NCBI RefSeq assembly: GCF_001639065.2
Contig: NZ_LQXO02000033.1
Span: 248,001 to 312,000 of the forward strand
Length of the DNA stretch: 64,000 nucleotides
Reading direction: 5' to 3'
Origin: Vibrio barjaei
Lineage (GTDB): Bacteria > Pseudomonadota > Gammaproteobacteria > Enterobacterales > Vibrionaceae
Shown here one piece after another: positions 52,326 to 61,477 of the stretch. The position numbers and the translations under genes are program-made. The notes under the pieces were generated by a model that was given only the letters and a program-made list of their open reading frames with translations, was not told the DNA's origin and did no database searches. Numbering within the stretch: position 1 is the stretch's first letter; every line of letters starts with the position of its first letter.

Positions 52326-54122
52326 TTAACTTGCTGATTGCACTGAGCCATAAAGTGTCTGATACAGTCCTTCTGCTTCGACCAATTCGAAATGCGTTCC
52401 CGATTGAGTGACTTGCCCGTCTTCCAAAACATAGATGAGATCGGCCTGTTTTACCGCAGATAGTCGGTGCGCGACAATCAACGTGGTACGGCCTTTCAAA
52501 AACTCAGTCAATGCGGTGTGTAAAGCCGCTTCGGTAGCAGTATCGAGTGCAGACGTCGCTTCATCAAGGATGACGAACTGCGGATCGCTTAATATCATTC
52601 TAGCAATAGCAAGCCGTTGACGTTGTCCTCCGGACAACCGAATACCATTGCGACCAATTTGTGTTTCCAGACCGTCGACTAACTTGTCAGTGACGTCTTG
52701 TAGCTGAGCAACTTTGAGCGCATTCCAAATGGAGAAGTCGTCATACTCTCTGCCAAGTGTCAGATTATGCCTTAAGCTGTCATTAAAAAGTATAGGTTGC
52801 TGTAAAACAACAGCAATTTTATCTCGAATTATGTCGAAACCTATGTCGTCAGTGTTAACACCATTGAAGCGAATGATGCCACTGCGTTGTTTATAAACAC
52901 CGATAAGTAACTGAATGAGAGTTGACTTGCCCCCGCCACTTGCTCCCACCAGAGCGACCTTCTTACCCGCTGGGATATGCAAATTGAGTCTATTGAGTAC
53001 GTCTTTATCTTGATCATAAGAGAAAGAGACGTTTTCAACAGCGACATCAACCTCTCGATCAGCTTCGAATGGGTTGACTTTACTAATGGCGCGCGGCTCT
53101 TCTTCCAATTCGAGTAAGCTGTTGATTCTTGTCAGTGCGGCTTTTGCGCTATACCAAGAGAATTGAATGCCTAATAATTCCTGAACAGGGCCTAGCATGA
53201 ACCACAAGTAACCGAAGACAGCGAAGATTTGCCCGATGGTGAGATCGCTAAATAACACCATAACCATTGCTATAGCTCTGAATAGCTCAAAGCCAATTAA
53301 GAAAAGGAGAAACGACAATCTACCTGCGGCTTCTGATTGCCACGCGTATTTATCGGCGTTACTGCGAACTTCATTGGCTTGTTCTTTGAGCTGCTGTAAG
53401 AAATCTCTCTCTCGATTGGCTGCTCTAAGTTGATAAATACCATCCAGTGTTTCAACTAGGCGGTTTTGAAACTTTTCGAACGCTTGGTTTTCTTGTTTTT
53501 TGAGATGCTTAACCATCCCGCCCAATTTTCGGGAGAAATAGACGACGATTGGATTGACCAATAGGATAAACAGGCCTAGACGCCATTCTAGCCATAGCAA
53601 GACGATAGCAGTACCTAAAACGGTTAGGAAGCTAATAATAAACTTGCTTAACGTTGAGCCAATGAATTGGTCAATGGTTTCAATATCAGTAATTAAATGC
53701 GCATTAATACCGCCACTACCGCGAGTCTCATATTGTTTGATGCTGATACGACCGAGCTTGTCTATCATCTTGCATCGGATTTTATAAGTAATGGTTTTGG
53801 AAACCAGCGTGAATTGGCGACCTTGCAGAATATTAAGACCTTGGCTGGTAGTACGCATAAGAACAACGAGTACTAAGGTAAGAGCGATGTAGCCGATAGG
53901 TGTCTGCCAACTGTCTAGCATGATCATGTTCATATACTGCAAACCAGTGGATGGCTGGTTAAGCAGAACTTCGTCGACCATCAGTGGCATCAATAATGGG
54001 ATAGGGACGCTAATGAGTGTGGCAATAATAGCGATGATATTCGCTGCGATAAGCCGAGACTTATGATTTTTTACTTGAGTTATTAGCCAGGAACGGCTAA
54101 TAGTGTCTTTCGTACTTGTCAT
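52326..54122 (-). CDS. ABC exporter, fused membrane and ATP-binding domains (MsbA/lipid- or drug-type)
   Basis: 598-residue half-transporter: a six-helix exporter membrane domain (residues about 20-320) followed by an ATPase domain with Walker A GASGGGKSTLIQ, signature IRLSGGQRQRLAIARM, Walker B FVILDEATSALD and an H-loop IVAHRL. There is no N-terminal C39 peptidase domain. It lies just upstream of letA on the same strand. Substrate is not predictable; a lipid or hydrophobic compound is plausible from the neighbourhood, but this is inference. Confidence 0.88.
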   Translation of the reverse strand: MTSTKDTISRSWLITQVKNHKSRLIAANIIAIIATLISVPIPLLMPLMVDEVLLNQPSTGLQYMNMIMLDSWQTPIGYIALTLVLVVLMRTTSQGLNILQGRQFTLVSKTITYKIRCKMIDKLGRISIKQYETRGSGGINAHLITDIETIDQFIGSTLSKFIISFLTVLGTAIVLLWLEWRLGLFILLVNPIVVYFSRKLGGMVKHLKKQENQAFEKFQNRLVETLDGIYQLRAANRERDFLQQLKEQANEVRSNADKYAWQSEAAGRLSFLLFLIGFELFRAIAMVMVLFSDLTIGQIFAVFGYLWFMLGPVQELLGIQFSWYSAKAALTRINSLLELEEEPRAISKVNPFEADREVDVAVENVSFSYDQDKDVLNRLNLHIPAGKKVALVGASGGGKSTLIQLLIGVYKQRSGIIRFNGVNTDDIGFDIIRDKIAVVLQQPILFNDSLRHNLTLGREYDDFSIWNALKVAQLQDVTDKLVDGLETQIGRNGIRLSGGQRQRLAIARMILSDPQFVILDEATSALDTATEAALHTALTEFLKGRTTLIVAHRLSAVKQADLIYVLEDGQVTQSGTHFELVEAEGLYQTLYGSVQSAS

Positions 54123-54205
54123 GCTTTTGAGAATGGTTCCTATTACGATTTTTGGGCATTGTACTGGTATTGTAAGATATTGAAAGTGTTATTGATGGAC
54201 ATATC

Positions 54206-54679
54206 ATGAATCTAGAAAACTATGAACGCTTGGCAAAACAGGCCACGGCACTCATTGAATCCGAAACGGATTTTATTGCTAACCTATCTAATATTAGTGC
54301 ACTTCTTTTCATGGAGTTAGAAGATCTTAACTGGGCCGGTTTTTATTTAATGAAACAGGGCGAGTTAGTGTTAGGACCTTTCCAAGGAAAACCAGCGTGC
54401 GTCCGTATTCCTGTCGGCCGTGGTGTCTGTGGCACTGCAGTAGAAACCAACACCATACAGCGTGTATACGATGTACACGCGTTTGAGGGTCACATTGCAT
54501 GTGATGCTGCAAGCAATTCTGAGATCGTAATTCCGTTTTCTATGGGTGGTGAAGTCGTCGGCGTCCTAGATATTGATAGCCCAACAATTGGTCGATTCAG
54601 TGAAATAGACGAAGAAGGACTACAAAACTTCATGAATTCGGTAGAAAAGGTGCTCAATTCACATACAAACGCGGCTTAA
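54206..54679 (+). CDS. msrC: Free methionine-(R)-sulfoxide reductase (GAF domain)
   Basis: 157-residue fRMsr, a single GAF domain that reduces free methionine-R-sulfoxide. The three catalytic/resolving cysteines are at 65, 75 and 99 (KPACVRI, GRGVCGTAV, GHIACDAASNSEIV), matching E. coli MsrC (YebR). Divergent from the ABC exporter gene. It precedes proQ-prc as in E. coli. Confidence 0.94.
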   Translation: MNLENYERLAKQATALIESETDFIANLSNISALLFMELEDLNWAGFYLMKQGELVLGPFQGKPACVRIPVGRGVCGTAVETNTIQRVYDVHAFEGHIACDAASNSEIVIPFSMGGEVVGVLDIDSPTIGRFSEIDEEGLQNFMNSVEKVLNSHTNAA

Positions 54680-54716
54680 AATGAAATTTGCCTGTGGTTT
54701 TTCTAGTGCAGGTCAC

Positions 54717-54722
54717 TATAAT
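54717..54722 (+). promoter_or_regulatory. -10 element of the proQ-prc transcript
   Basis: TATAAT 55 bp before the proQ start. The -35 at 17 bp spacing (GTGGTT) is poor, so only the -10 is well supported. Confidence 0.4.
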
Positions 54723-54777
54723 ACCAAGAATATTTTTCTTAATGCTTCGCGGATAACCGCATTAACCAGGAACCCAC

Positions 54778-55407
54778 ATGGAAAACACTGAGAAGTTGAA
54801 GAACAGCAAAGAAATTATCGCGTATATTGCTGAATGTTTCCCTAAATGCTTTACTGTAGAAGGTGAAGCAAAACCACTTAAAATTGGTATCTTTCAAGAT
54901 CTTGCTGAACGTTTAAAAGATGACGAGAAAGTCAGCAAGACTCAGCTACGTGCAGCGTTAAGACAATACACTTCTTCTTGGCGTTATCTACACGGTGTAA
55001 AACCGGGTGCAGTACGTGTTGACCTAGATGGCAATGAATGTGGTGAACTAGAAGCTGAGCATGTTGAACACGCGCAAGCTACACTAGCTGAAAGTAAAGC
55101 TAAAGTTGCAGCTCGTCGTAAAGAACAAGCTCAGAAAGCTCGTGAAGAAGGCAAAGCAAAACCTAAAGCTAAAAAGCCTCAAACACGTAAGCCACAAAAC
55201 AATACTAAGAAACCAGCGAAAGTAAATACGCCAGTTGAAACGCGCGCTTTGAATGCAGATGAAATGATCATCGGTAAGCAAGTAAACGTAAACATGGGCA
55301 AAGGGAACATGGCTGCGACCATTGTTGAAATCAATAAGGAAGATGTGCGCGTTCAGCTAGTAAATGGCCTACAAATGGTTGTTAAAGCGGAGCACCTGCG
55401 CGCATAA
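54778..55407 (+). CDS. proQ: RNA chaperone ProQ
   Basis: 209-residue RNA-binding protein that acts on small RNAs and mRNA 3' ends. Residues about 1-120 form the FinO/ProQ domain ([38 protein letters not shown]), followed by a basic linker (about 120-155, repeated Lys/Ala/Arg) and a Tudor-like C-terminal domain ([23 protein letters not shown]). The length is slightly shorter than the E. coli 232. It is followed by prc with 17 bp between, a conserved operon. Confidence 0.95.
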   Translation: MENTEKLKNSKEIIAYIAECFPKCFTVEGEAKPLKIGIFQDLAERLKDDEKVSKTQLRAALRQYTSSWRYLHGVKPGAVRVDLDGNECGELEAEHVEHAQATLAESKAKVAARRKEQAQKAREEGKAKPKAKKPQTRKPQNNTKKPAKVNTPVETRALNADEMIIGKQVNVNMGKGNMAATIVEINKEDVRVQLVNGLQMVVKAEHLRA

Positions 55408-55424
55408 AGGAGAAATTCCTACGC

Positions 55425-57428
55425 ATGAAGTGCCGTTCAAAATTATCGATAGTTGCTGCTAGCCTTTGGCTAGCAGCTTCATCAGCTCACGCTTTGGAAG
55501 CGAAATTTGAAAAATCAGATATTCCTACCTTGGCTCCCGAAGTACAACATGAAACAGCCAGTAAACGCGTAACTTCTCGTTTTACTCGTTCTCACTACAA
55601 ACACTTCACTTTAGACGACGAATTTTCAAAAGCGATTTTTGCACGTTATTTGGAAATGCTCGACTACAACCGAAATATCTTCACACAAGCCGACATTGAC
55701 AAGTTCGCGTCTTGGTCGACTCAACTTGATGATCAACTTAAAGCTGGTAACAACCAAATTGCGTTTGATGTATATAACCTTTCGATGCAGAAACGTTATG
55801 ACAGATTTGCTTACGCGTTATCTCTGTTAGACAAAGAGATGAAATTCGATGTTGATGAAAATATTACGTTAGATCGTTCAGAGGCGGCTTGGCCAAAGGA
55901 TGAAGCGGAGCTTAATGAGCTTTGGCGTAAACGCGTTAAGTATGATGCATTGAATCTGAAGTTAGCTGGCAAGAATTGGGACGAGATAAAAGAAACGCTT
56001 GGTAAACGTTACAACAACGCAATCAAACGCCTAACTCAATCACACAACGAAGATGCATTTCAAATTTACATGAATGCGTTCGCTCGAGAAGTTGATCCTC
56101 ACACTAGTTACTTATCTCCTCGTTCTGCAGAACAGTTCCAGTCTGAGATGAATCTGTCTCTGGAAGGTATTGGTGCCGTTCTTCAACTCACTGATGACTA
56201 TACTGTTATTCGTTCTCTAGTAGCAGGTGGTCCGGCATCTAAGAGTAAGCAACTAGGTGAAGGTGATAAGATCATTGGTGTCGGACAAGATGGTGAAGAA
56301 ATTGTGGATGTCATCGGATGGCGACTTGATGATGTCGTACAGCTTATCAAAGGTCCAAAAGGCACCAAGGTTAAGTTACAGATTCTACCTGATGGCAAAG
56401 ACGCTAAGGCGACCGTTGTTGAAATCGTCCGTGACAAGATTCGTTTAGAAGACAGAGCTGTTAAGTCTGAAGTTATCGAGAAAGACGGTAAGAAAATAGG
56501 TGTTCTTGAAGTACCAAGTTTCTACGTTGGCTTATCTAAAGACACAGACAAACTAATTACAGAGCTGAAAGAAAAAGGCGTCGACGGCATTATTGTTGAT
56601 TTACGCAACAATGGTGGTGGTGCCTTGACGGAAGCAACCGCAATGTCGGGTTTATTTATTGAAAGTGGTCCAGTTGTACAAGTACGAGACAGTTACGGTC
56701 GAGTTAATGTAAACAGTGATACTGATGGAAAAATCAGTTATCAAGGCCCATTAACTGTACTCGTTAATCGTTATAGCGCTTCTGCCTCTGAAATTTTCGC
56801 TGCTGCAATGCAAGACTATGGTCGCGCAATTGTATTAGGCGAGAACTCATTCGGTAAAGGTACAGTTCAGCAACATCGCTCACTAAACCATATCTATGAT
56901 CTATTCGATAAAGAGTTAGGTTACGTACAATATACCATCCAGAAATTCTATAGAATTAATGGTGGTAGTACGCAGAACAAAGGCGTAGTACCAGATATTG
57001 CCTTCCCAACGCCAATCGATCCTGCTGAAACTGGTGAGAGTGTTGAAGATAACGCACTACCATGGGACAGCATAGATAAAGCGAAATATAGTGAGTTACA
57101 ACGTAACGATGAGATGATCGCATCGCTTACGACTAAGCATGAAGAACGCATTAAATCGGATATGGAATTTGGATTTATTGCAGAAGACATTGCTAAGTAC
57201 AAAGCCGAAAAAGACGACAAAACGTTATCCTTGAGTGAATCTGCACGTAAAGCGGAAAGCGATAACAATGATGAGCTTAGATTAGAGCGTGTCAACTTGC
57301 GTCAAAAAGCGGCGGGAGAAGAGCCTTACAAAACTTTGGATGATATCCCGAAAGATTATGAAGTCCCAGATGCTTACTTAGATGAAGCAGTGGCCATCAT
57401 GGTCGATATGGTTAATGCTAAATCATAA
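55425..57428 (+). CDS. prc: Tail-specific (carboxy-terminal) protease Prc
   Basis: 667-residue periplasmic serine protease that degrades proteins with nonpolar C-termini and processes FtsI and MepS. It has a signal peptide (about 1-23, cut after AHA), a PDZ domain (about 240-325, EGIGAVLQLTDDYTVI...) and the catalytic domain. The Ser-Lys dyad is in YSASASEIF (Ser453, corresponding to E. coli Ser452) and SFGKGTVQ (Lys478, corresponding to Lys477). AAGGAG precedes the ATG. Followed by a strong terminator. Confidence 0.96.
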   Translation: MKCRSKLSIVAASLWLAASSAHALEAKFEKSDIPTLAPEVQHETASKRVTSRFTRSHYKHFTLDDEFSKAIFARYLEMLDYNRNIFTQADIDKFASWSTQLDDQLKAGNNQIAFDVYNLSMQKRYDRFAYALSLLDKEMKFDVDENITLDRSEAAWPKDEAELNELWRKRVKYDALNLKLAGKNWDEIKETLGKRYNNAIKRLTQSHNEDAFQIYMNAFAREVDPHTSYLSPRSAEQFQSEMNLSLEGIGAVLQLTDDYTVIRSLVAGGPASKSKQLGEGDKIIGVGQDGEEIVDVIGWRLDDVVQLIKGPKGTKVKLQILPDGKDAKATVVEIVRDKIRLEDRAVKSEVIEKDGKKIGVLEVPSFYVGLSKDTDKLITELKEKGVDGIIVDLRNNGGGALTEATAMSGLFIESGPVVQVRDSYGRVNVNSDTDGKISYQGPLTVLVNRYSASASEIFAAAMQDYGRAIVLGENSFGKGTVQQHRSLNHIYDLFDKELGYVQYTIQKFYRINGGSTQNKGVVPDIAFPTPIDPAETGESVEDNALPWDSIDKAKYSELQRNDEMIASLTTKHEERIKSDMEFGFIAEDIAKYKAEKDDKTLSLSESARKAESDNNDELRLERVNLRQKAAGEEPYKTLDDIPKDYEVPDAYLDEAVAIMVDMVNAKS

Positions 57429-57444
57429 TCTCTTCAAACTGAAC

Positions 57445-57471
57445 AAAAGCGAGCCTAGTGCTCGCTTTTTT
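57445..57471 (+). terminator. Intrinsic terminator after prc
   Basis: AAAAGCGAGC (57445-57454), loop CTAGT, GCTCGCTTTT (57460-57469) and T's. Confidence 0.94.
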
Positions 57472-57593
57472 AATGCTTGTTCTAGCTTGCCTCGTATTTG
57501 ATACTCAAAATTAAAAATCGTGATTTAGATCAAAAAATTTCGCAATCTCGTATTAACCCACCTAAGCTTAATATAACTGTGAGGGGGATACAT

Positions 57594-58256
57594 ATGAGAT
57601 GGATTACACTACTTTTATGTGTTTTGTCGTTTGGGGTGCTGTCGGATACACGTAAAGATAACAATGACTTAACTCAGTTTGACCAACCGTTTCTGTTGGG
57701 AGATTGGTATTTAGTAAACCCGAGTCCAGAAGAAGGACCGGACACCTTTTTAGCAATCAAGCTATCACTGGGTTCCAACTACACGTTTTCGATAGACATT
57801 CAAAAACAAGACTACAGTATTGAACATTGGGAAGGGCTGTTTACCGCCAATGATGATACGATCATTCTCGGCCTAAACAGTGATGAACCTCAGGTCTATA
57901 ACTATAGCGGCAACCACAATATGCTCAATCTGAATGGAGTCGTCTTTACCAAAGCGTTGCCTAATGCACTTGCTGGTATCTGGTCTTCAGTGAGTGTGAG
58001 TGGTGATGACAAACATGCTCAAGAAATTGCGAGAATGGATTTAATTCTTCAGCCAGATTTTGTGTTTACGTTTCGTGTAAGTTCAAGCGATGGGGATGAA
58101 GCGATTCATAGTGGCGTTTACTACACTGAAAATGACCACATCGTGTTGCTTTATAAAGATGGTGAACACGATGCAACGTATACATTAAATCAGGATGAAC
58201 TGACTTTAGAGGTAGAAGACGGTGATATGTTTGCTGTCCTCAACCGTATTCGCTAG
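57594..58256 (+). CDS. Secreted protein with two tandem lipocalin-like repeats
   Basis: 220 residues with a signal peptide RWITLLLCVLSFGVLS and no lipobox. The mature part consists of two related halves of about 95 residues: one begins LLGDWYLVNP and the other ALAGIWSSVSV, each followed by a strand-rich NYTFSI/FVFTFRV segment, then GLFTANDDTIIL / GVYYTENDHIVLLYK. This suggests an internal duplication of a small beta-barrel. ATG 57594 follows GAGGGGG. Between prc and pepN in this neighbourhood; function unknown. Confidence 0.75.
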   Translation: MRWITLLLCVLSFGVLSDTRKDNNDLTQFDQPFLLGDWYLVNPSPEEGPDTFLAIKLSLGSNYTFSIDIQKQDYSIEHWEGLFTANDDTIILGLNSDEPQVYNYSGNHNMLNLNGVVFTKALPNALAGIWSSVSVSGDDKHAQEIARMDLILQPDFVFTFRVSSSDGDEAIHSGVYYTENDHIVLLYKDGEHDATYTLNQDELTLEVEDGDMFAVLNRIR

Positions 58257-58274
58257 CAACACAGGCAGTTAGTC

Positions 58275-58306
58275 AAAAGCGTCAACTTAGTTTGACGCTT
58301 TTTTTG
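58275..58306 (+). terminator. Intrinsic terminator before pepN
   Basis: AAAAGCGTCAA (58275-58285), loop CTTAGT, TTGACGCTTTT (58292-58302) and more T's. Confidence 0.93.
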
Positions 58307-58316
58307 TATCCAATTC

Positions 58317-58345
58317 TGCACAGTAACAGTTCTAAGGTATATAAT
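58317..58345 (+). promoter_or_regulatory. pepN promoter
   Basis: TGCACA (58317-58322, 4 of 6 to the -35 consensus), 17-bp spacer and TATAAT (58340-58345, perfect). The pepN ATG is 51 bp downstream. Confidence 0.65.
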
Positions 58346-58395
58346 CGTCGAGGATTAAGCTAACTATGCTAACGATAATAATATAAGGACAAAGG

Positions 58396-61005
58396 ATGAC
58401 CGAGTCAGCACCTAAAGCCAAATACCGTAGCGACTATCAAACTCCGTCGCATACTATCACAGATGTAAATCTTACTTTCGACCTTCATGAAACCCAAACT
58501 AAAGTGACCGCCGTTTCCCAAGTTAAGCAACTTGGTGAGGCAACAACCTTGGTACTTGATGGAGAAAATATCGAACTTATTCAAGTCAGCGTGAATGGAG
58601 AAGCCTGGAGTGATTTCATTACTACTGATTCCGGTTTGGAGATTTCAAATCTACCAAAAGAGTTTGAATTGGTGATTGAAAACCACATTTCTCCGTCAAC
58701 AAATACTGCTCTTGAAGGTTTATATATTTCTGACGGTGCTTACTGCACTCAATGTGAAGCCGAAGGTTTTCGACGTATTACTTATTTCTTAGATCGACCA
58801 GATGTTCTTGCTAAATACACAACGAAAGTCATCGCAGACAAAGCGGCTTTCCCATATCTCCTAAGTAACGGCAACAAAATCGAAGAAGGTGAATTGGAAA
58901 GTGGTAAACACTTTGTTACCTGGGAAGATCCACATCCAAAGCCTTCTTATCTTTTTGCTCTTGTCGCCGGTGATTTTGATGTACTGCGAGATGTATTTAA
59001 AACACGTTCAGGTAGAGATGTTGCTCTTGAAATATTTGTAGACAAAGGCAATCTTGATCGTGCTAATCATGCGATGGTTTCACTAATTAATTCGATGAAG
59101 TGGGATGAAGAACGATTCGGTCTTGAGTATGATTTAGACATTTATATGATTGTTGCGGTCGACTTCTTCAATATGGGTGCAATGGAGAATAAAGGCCTAA
59201 ATGTCTTTAACTCCAAGTTTGTTTTGGCTAACGACCAAACCGCGACAGATACTGACTACTTGGGAATCGAAGCTGTTATTGGTCATGAGTACTTTCATAA
59301 CTGGACAGGTAACCGAGTGACTTGTCGTGATTGGTTCCAGTTGAGTTTAAAAGAAGGTCTAACGGTATTCCGTGACCAAGAATTTTCTTCGGATTTAGGC
59401 TCTCGCTCTGTTAACCGTATTAATAATGTTCGTATTATTCGTGGCCCTCAGTTTGCTGAAGATGCTAGCCCAATGTCACATCCAATCAGACCTGACAAAG
59501 TAATTGAAATGAATAACTTCTACACTTTGACGGTTTACGAAAAGGGAAGTGAAGTTATTCGAATGATGCATACGCTGCTAGGTGAAGACAAATTCCAAGC
59601 AGGTATGAGATTGTACTTTGAAAGACATGATGGTACTGCTGCTACGTGTGAAGATTTTGTTTCTGCAATGGAAGATGCATCGGGAATCGATCTGAAACAA
59701 TTCCGTCTTTGGTACAGTCAATCGGGTACGCCAACATTAACGGTTACCGATAGCTACGATGAATCTGCGAAGACTTATACGCTTAACGTTTCTCAACAAA
59801 CTCAGCCGACTCAAGATCAAACTGAAAAGCAAGCGTTACACATTCCGTTTGACGTAGAACTGTATGATGAGAAAGGAAATTCTCTAGAGTTACGTTGTAA
59901 CGGAATCGAGTTGAATAACGTGTTAAACGTGACTCAGAGTGAACAAGAATTTGTGTTTGAGAACATACCTTCGAAACCAGTGCCTTCAATGCTTCGCGAG
60001 TTTTCAGCTCCGGTTCGTCTCGAATTCGATTACAGCGATGAGCAATTAGCCTTTTTAATGATCAATGCTAAAAACGATTTTGCTAAGTGGGATGCTGGGC
60101 AAATGTTGTTGGCAAAGTACATTAAGTCGAATGTTAATTCTGTTCAAAGTGGCAGTAGTGTAGAACTACCGAGCCTGGTGATTGATGCATTTAAAGGTGT
60201 ACTACTGAACAAGGATTTAGAAGAAGCGTTTATTGCTGAAGCATTATCTTTGCCAAGCTTTAATGAGGTAGCCGGTTGGTATAAAACAGTAGATGTCGAT
60301 GCAGTCTGCGACGTGTTGAAAGATATCAAGTCACTGCTAGCAGATGCGTTACAAGATGAGCTCTCTGCACTATACCACACGTTAACTCAAGCTGATTATT
60401 CGATTGAACATGACGCAATTGGTAAACGTTCGTTAAGAAATCTTTGTCTACAGTACTTGGTAAACGTTGATGAATACCAATATTTGGCTGAGCAACAATA
60501 TCGCGATGCTAACAATATGACGGACACGATCGCCGCAATGACTGCGGCAAATAGTGCATCACTTTCATGTCGTCAGCTATTGATGGATGACTACAGTGAG
60601 AAGTGGAGTCATGATGGACTGGTTATGGATAAATGGTTTGCCTTACAAGGTGCCAATCCAGCAATCAACGCTTTAGAGAATGTTAAATATTGTATGTCAC
60701 ACAAAGCGTTTAGTTTAAGTAATCCAAATCGTACTCGAAGTTTGATAGGGTCTTTCTTGAACATGAACCCGCGTCGCTTCCATGATATCTCGGGTGAGGG
60801 CTATCAGTTTGCTGGTGAGATATTGACTCAGTTAAATGAATCAAATCCGCAAGTAGCGTCACGTTTAATTGATCCGTTGCTCAAGTTGAAAAAGTACGAC
60901 GAGAAACGTCAGGAACTGATCAAAGTCGAGTTGAATAAGTTACGTAGTTTGGACAACTTAGCTAAAGACTTATTTGAGAAAGTCACAAAAGCATTAGAGT
61001 CATAA
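58396..61005 (+). CDS. pepN: Aminopeptidase N
   Basis: 869-residue cytosolic M1-family zinc aminopeptidase with broad N-terminal specificity. The substrate-binding GAMEN motif is in NMGAMENKGLN. The zinc site HEYFH...E falls at His297, His301 and Glu320, the same positions as E. coli PepN. The four-domain M1 layout and length match. The ATG follows AAGGAC; the gene has its own promoter and a long hairpin terminator, so it is probably monocistronic. Confidence 0.97.
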   Translation: MTESAPKAKYRSDYQTPSHTITDVNLTFDLHETQTKVTAVSQVKQLGEATTLVLDGENIELIQVSVNGEAWSDFITTDSGLEISNLPKEFELVIENHISPSTNTALEGLYISDGAYCTQCEAEGFRRITYFLDRPDVLAKYTTKVIADKAAFPYLLSNGNKIEEGELESGKHFVTWEDPHPKPSYLFALVAGDFDVLRDVFKTRSGRDVALEIFVDKGNLDRANHAMVSLINSMKWDEERFGLEYDLDIYMIVAVDFFNMGAMENKGLNVFNSKFVLANDQTATDTDYLGIEAVIGHEYFHNWTGNRVTCRDWFQLSLKEGLTVFRDQEFSSDLGSRSVNRINNVRIIRGPQFAEDASPMSHPIRPDKVIEMNNFYTLTVYEKGSEVIRMMHTLLGEDKFQAGMRLYFERHDGTAATCEDFVSAMEDASGIDLKQFRLWYSQSGTPTLTVTDSYDESAKTYTLNVSQQTQPTQDQTEKQALHIPFDVELYDEKGNSLELRCNGIELNNVLNVTQSEQEFVFENIPSKPVPSMLREFSAPVRLEFDYSDEQLAFLMINAKNDFAKWDAGQMLLAKYIKSNVNSVQSGSSVELPSLVIDAFKGVLLNKDLEEAFIAEALSLPSFNEVAGWYKTVDVDAVCDVLKDIKSLLADALQDELSALYHTLTQADYSIEHDAIGKRSLRNLCLQYLVNVDEYQYLAEQQYRDANNMTDTIAAMTAANSASLSCRQLLMDDYSEKWSHDGLVMDKWFALQGANPAINALENVKYCMSHKAFSLSNPNRTRSLIGSFLNMNPRRFHDISGEGYQFAGEILTQLNESNPQVASRLIDPLLKLKKYDEKRQELIKVELNKLRSLDNLAKDLFEKVTKALES

Positions 61006-61010
61006 TCTAC

Positions 61011-61054
61011 AAACAGCCAATACTGTATATTTATACAGTATTGGCTGTTTTCTT
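61011..61054 (+). terminator. Intrinsic terminator after pepN
   Basis: A 19-bp perfect stem (61011-61029 with 61032-61050, central TT) ending in TTTTCTTT. Exceptionally long and stable. Confidence 0.93.
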
Positions 61055-61101
61055 TAATAAACCTAAGGAAAACCACCTAAATTGCGCAACATTCAAACAA
61101 T

Positions 61102-61320
61102 ATGAAACAGTACTGCTTCAATCTCAATATTTCATATCAGAATTACCTTTCTCATTATACTGGTTATGCATCCAGTATTTTGGTGGTGACCGATGAGCGT
61201 TTAAAACTGCAGCTTCCCGCAAGTCGGTTTCGACCGTATTTGACACAATTAGGTATTAAAGGTCGCTTTAGATTGATAACTGACCAGAACAACAAGTTTA
61301 TACGGTTAGAATCACTGTAA
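61102..61320 (+). CDS. DUF2835 family protein
   Basis: 72-residue protein of DUF2835, recognised by FNLNISYQNYLSHYTGYASSILVVTDERLKLQLPASRFRPYLT and GIKGRFRLI. It is a small gammaproteobacterial family, often found beside pepN and glutamate dehydrogenase as here; no biochemical function is known. The ATG has only a weak ribosome site. Confidence 0.88.
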   Translation: MKQYCFNLNISYQNYLSHYTGYASSILVVTDERLKLQLPASRFRPYLTQLGIKGRFRLITDQNNKFIRLESL

Positions 61321-61477
61321 CTGCTCCAAATTATAGTGATATGAATAAGTGCATCAGTCACACTATCAAACATTTCCCTGAAACTTCTTCCATTTTTTAT
61401 TAACTCTTTCTCAATAAAACTTTTACAATATAGAACAAGCCTACATCCCTCATAAAAACAAAAAGTGGAGCGTTTCT

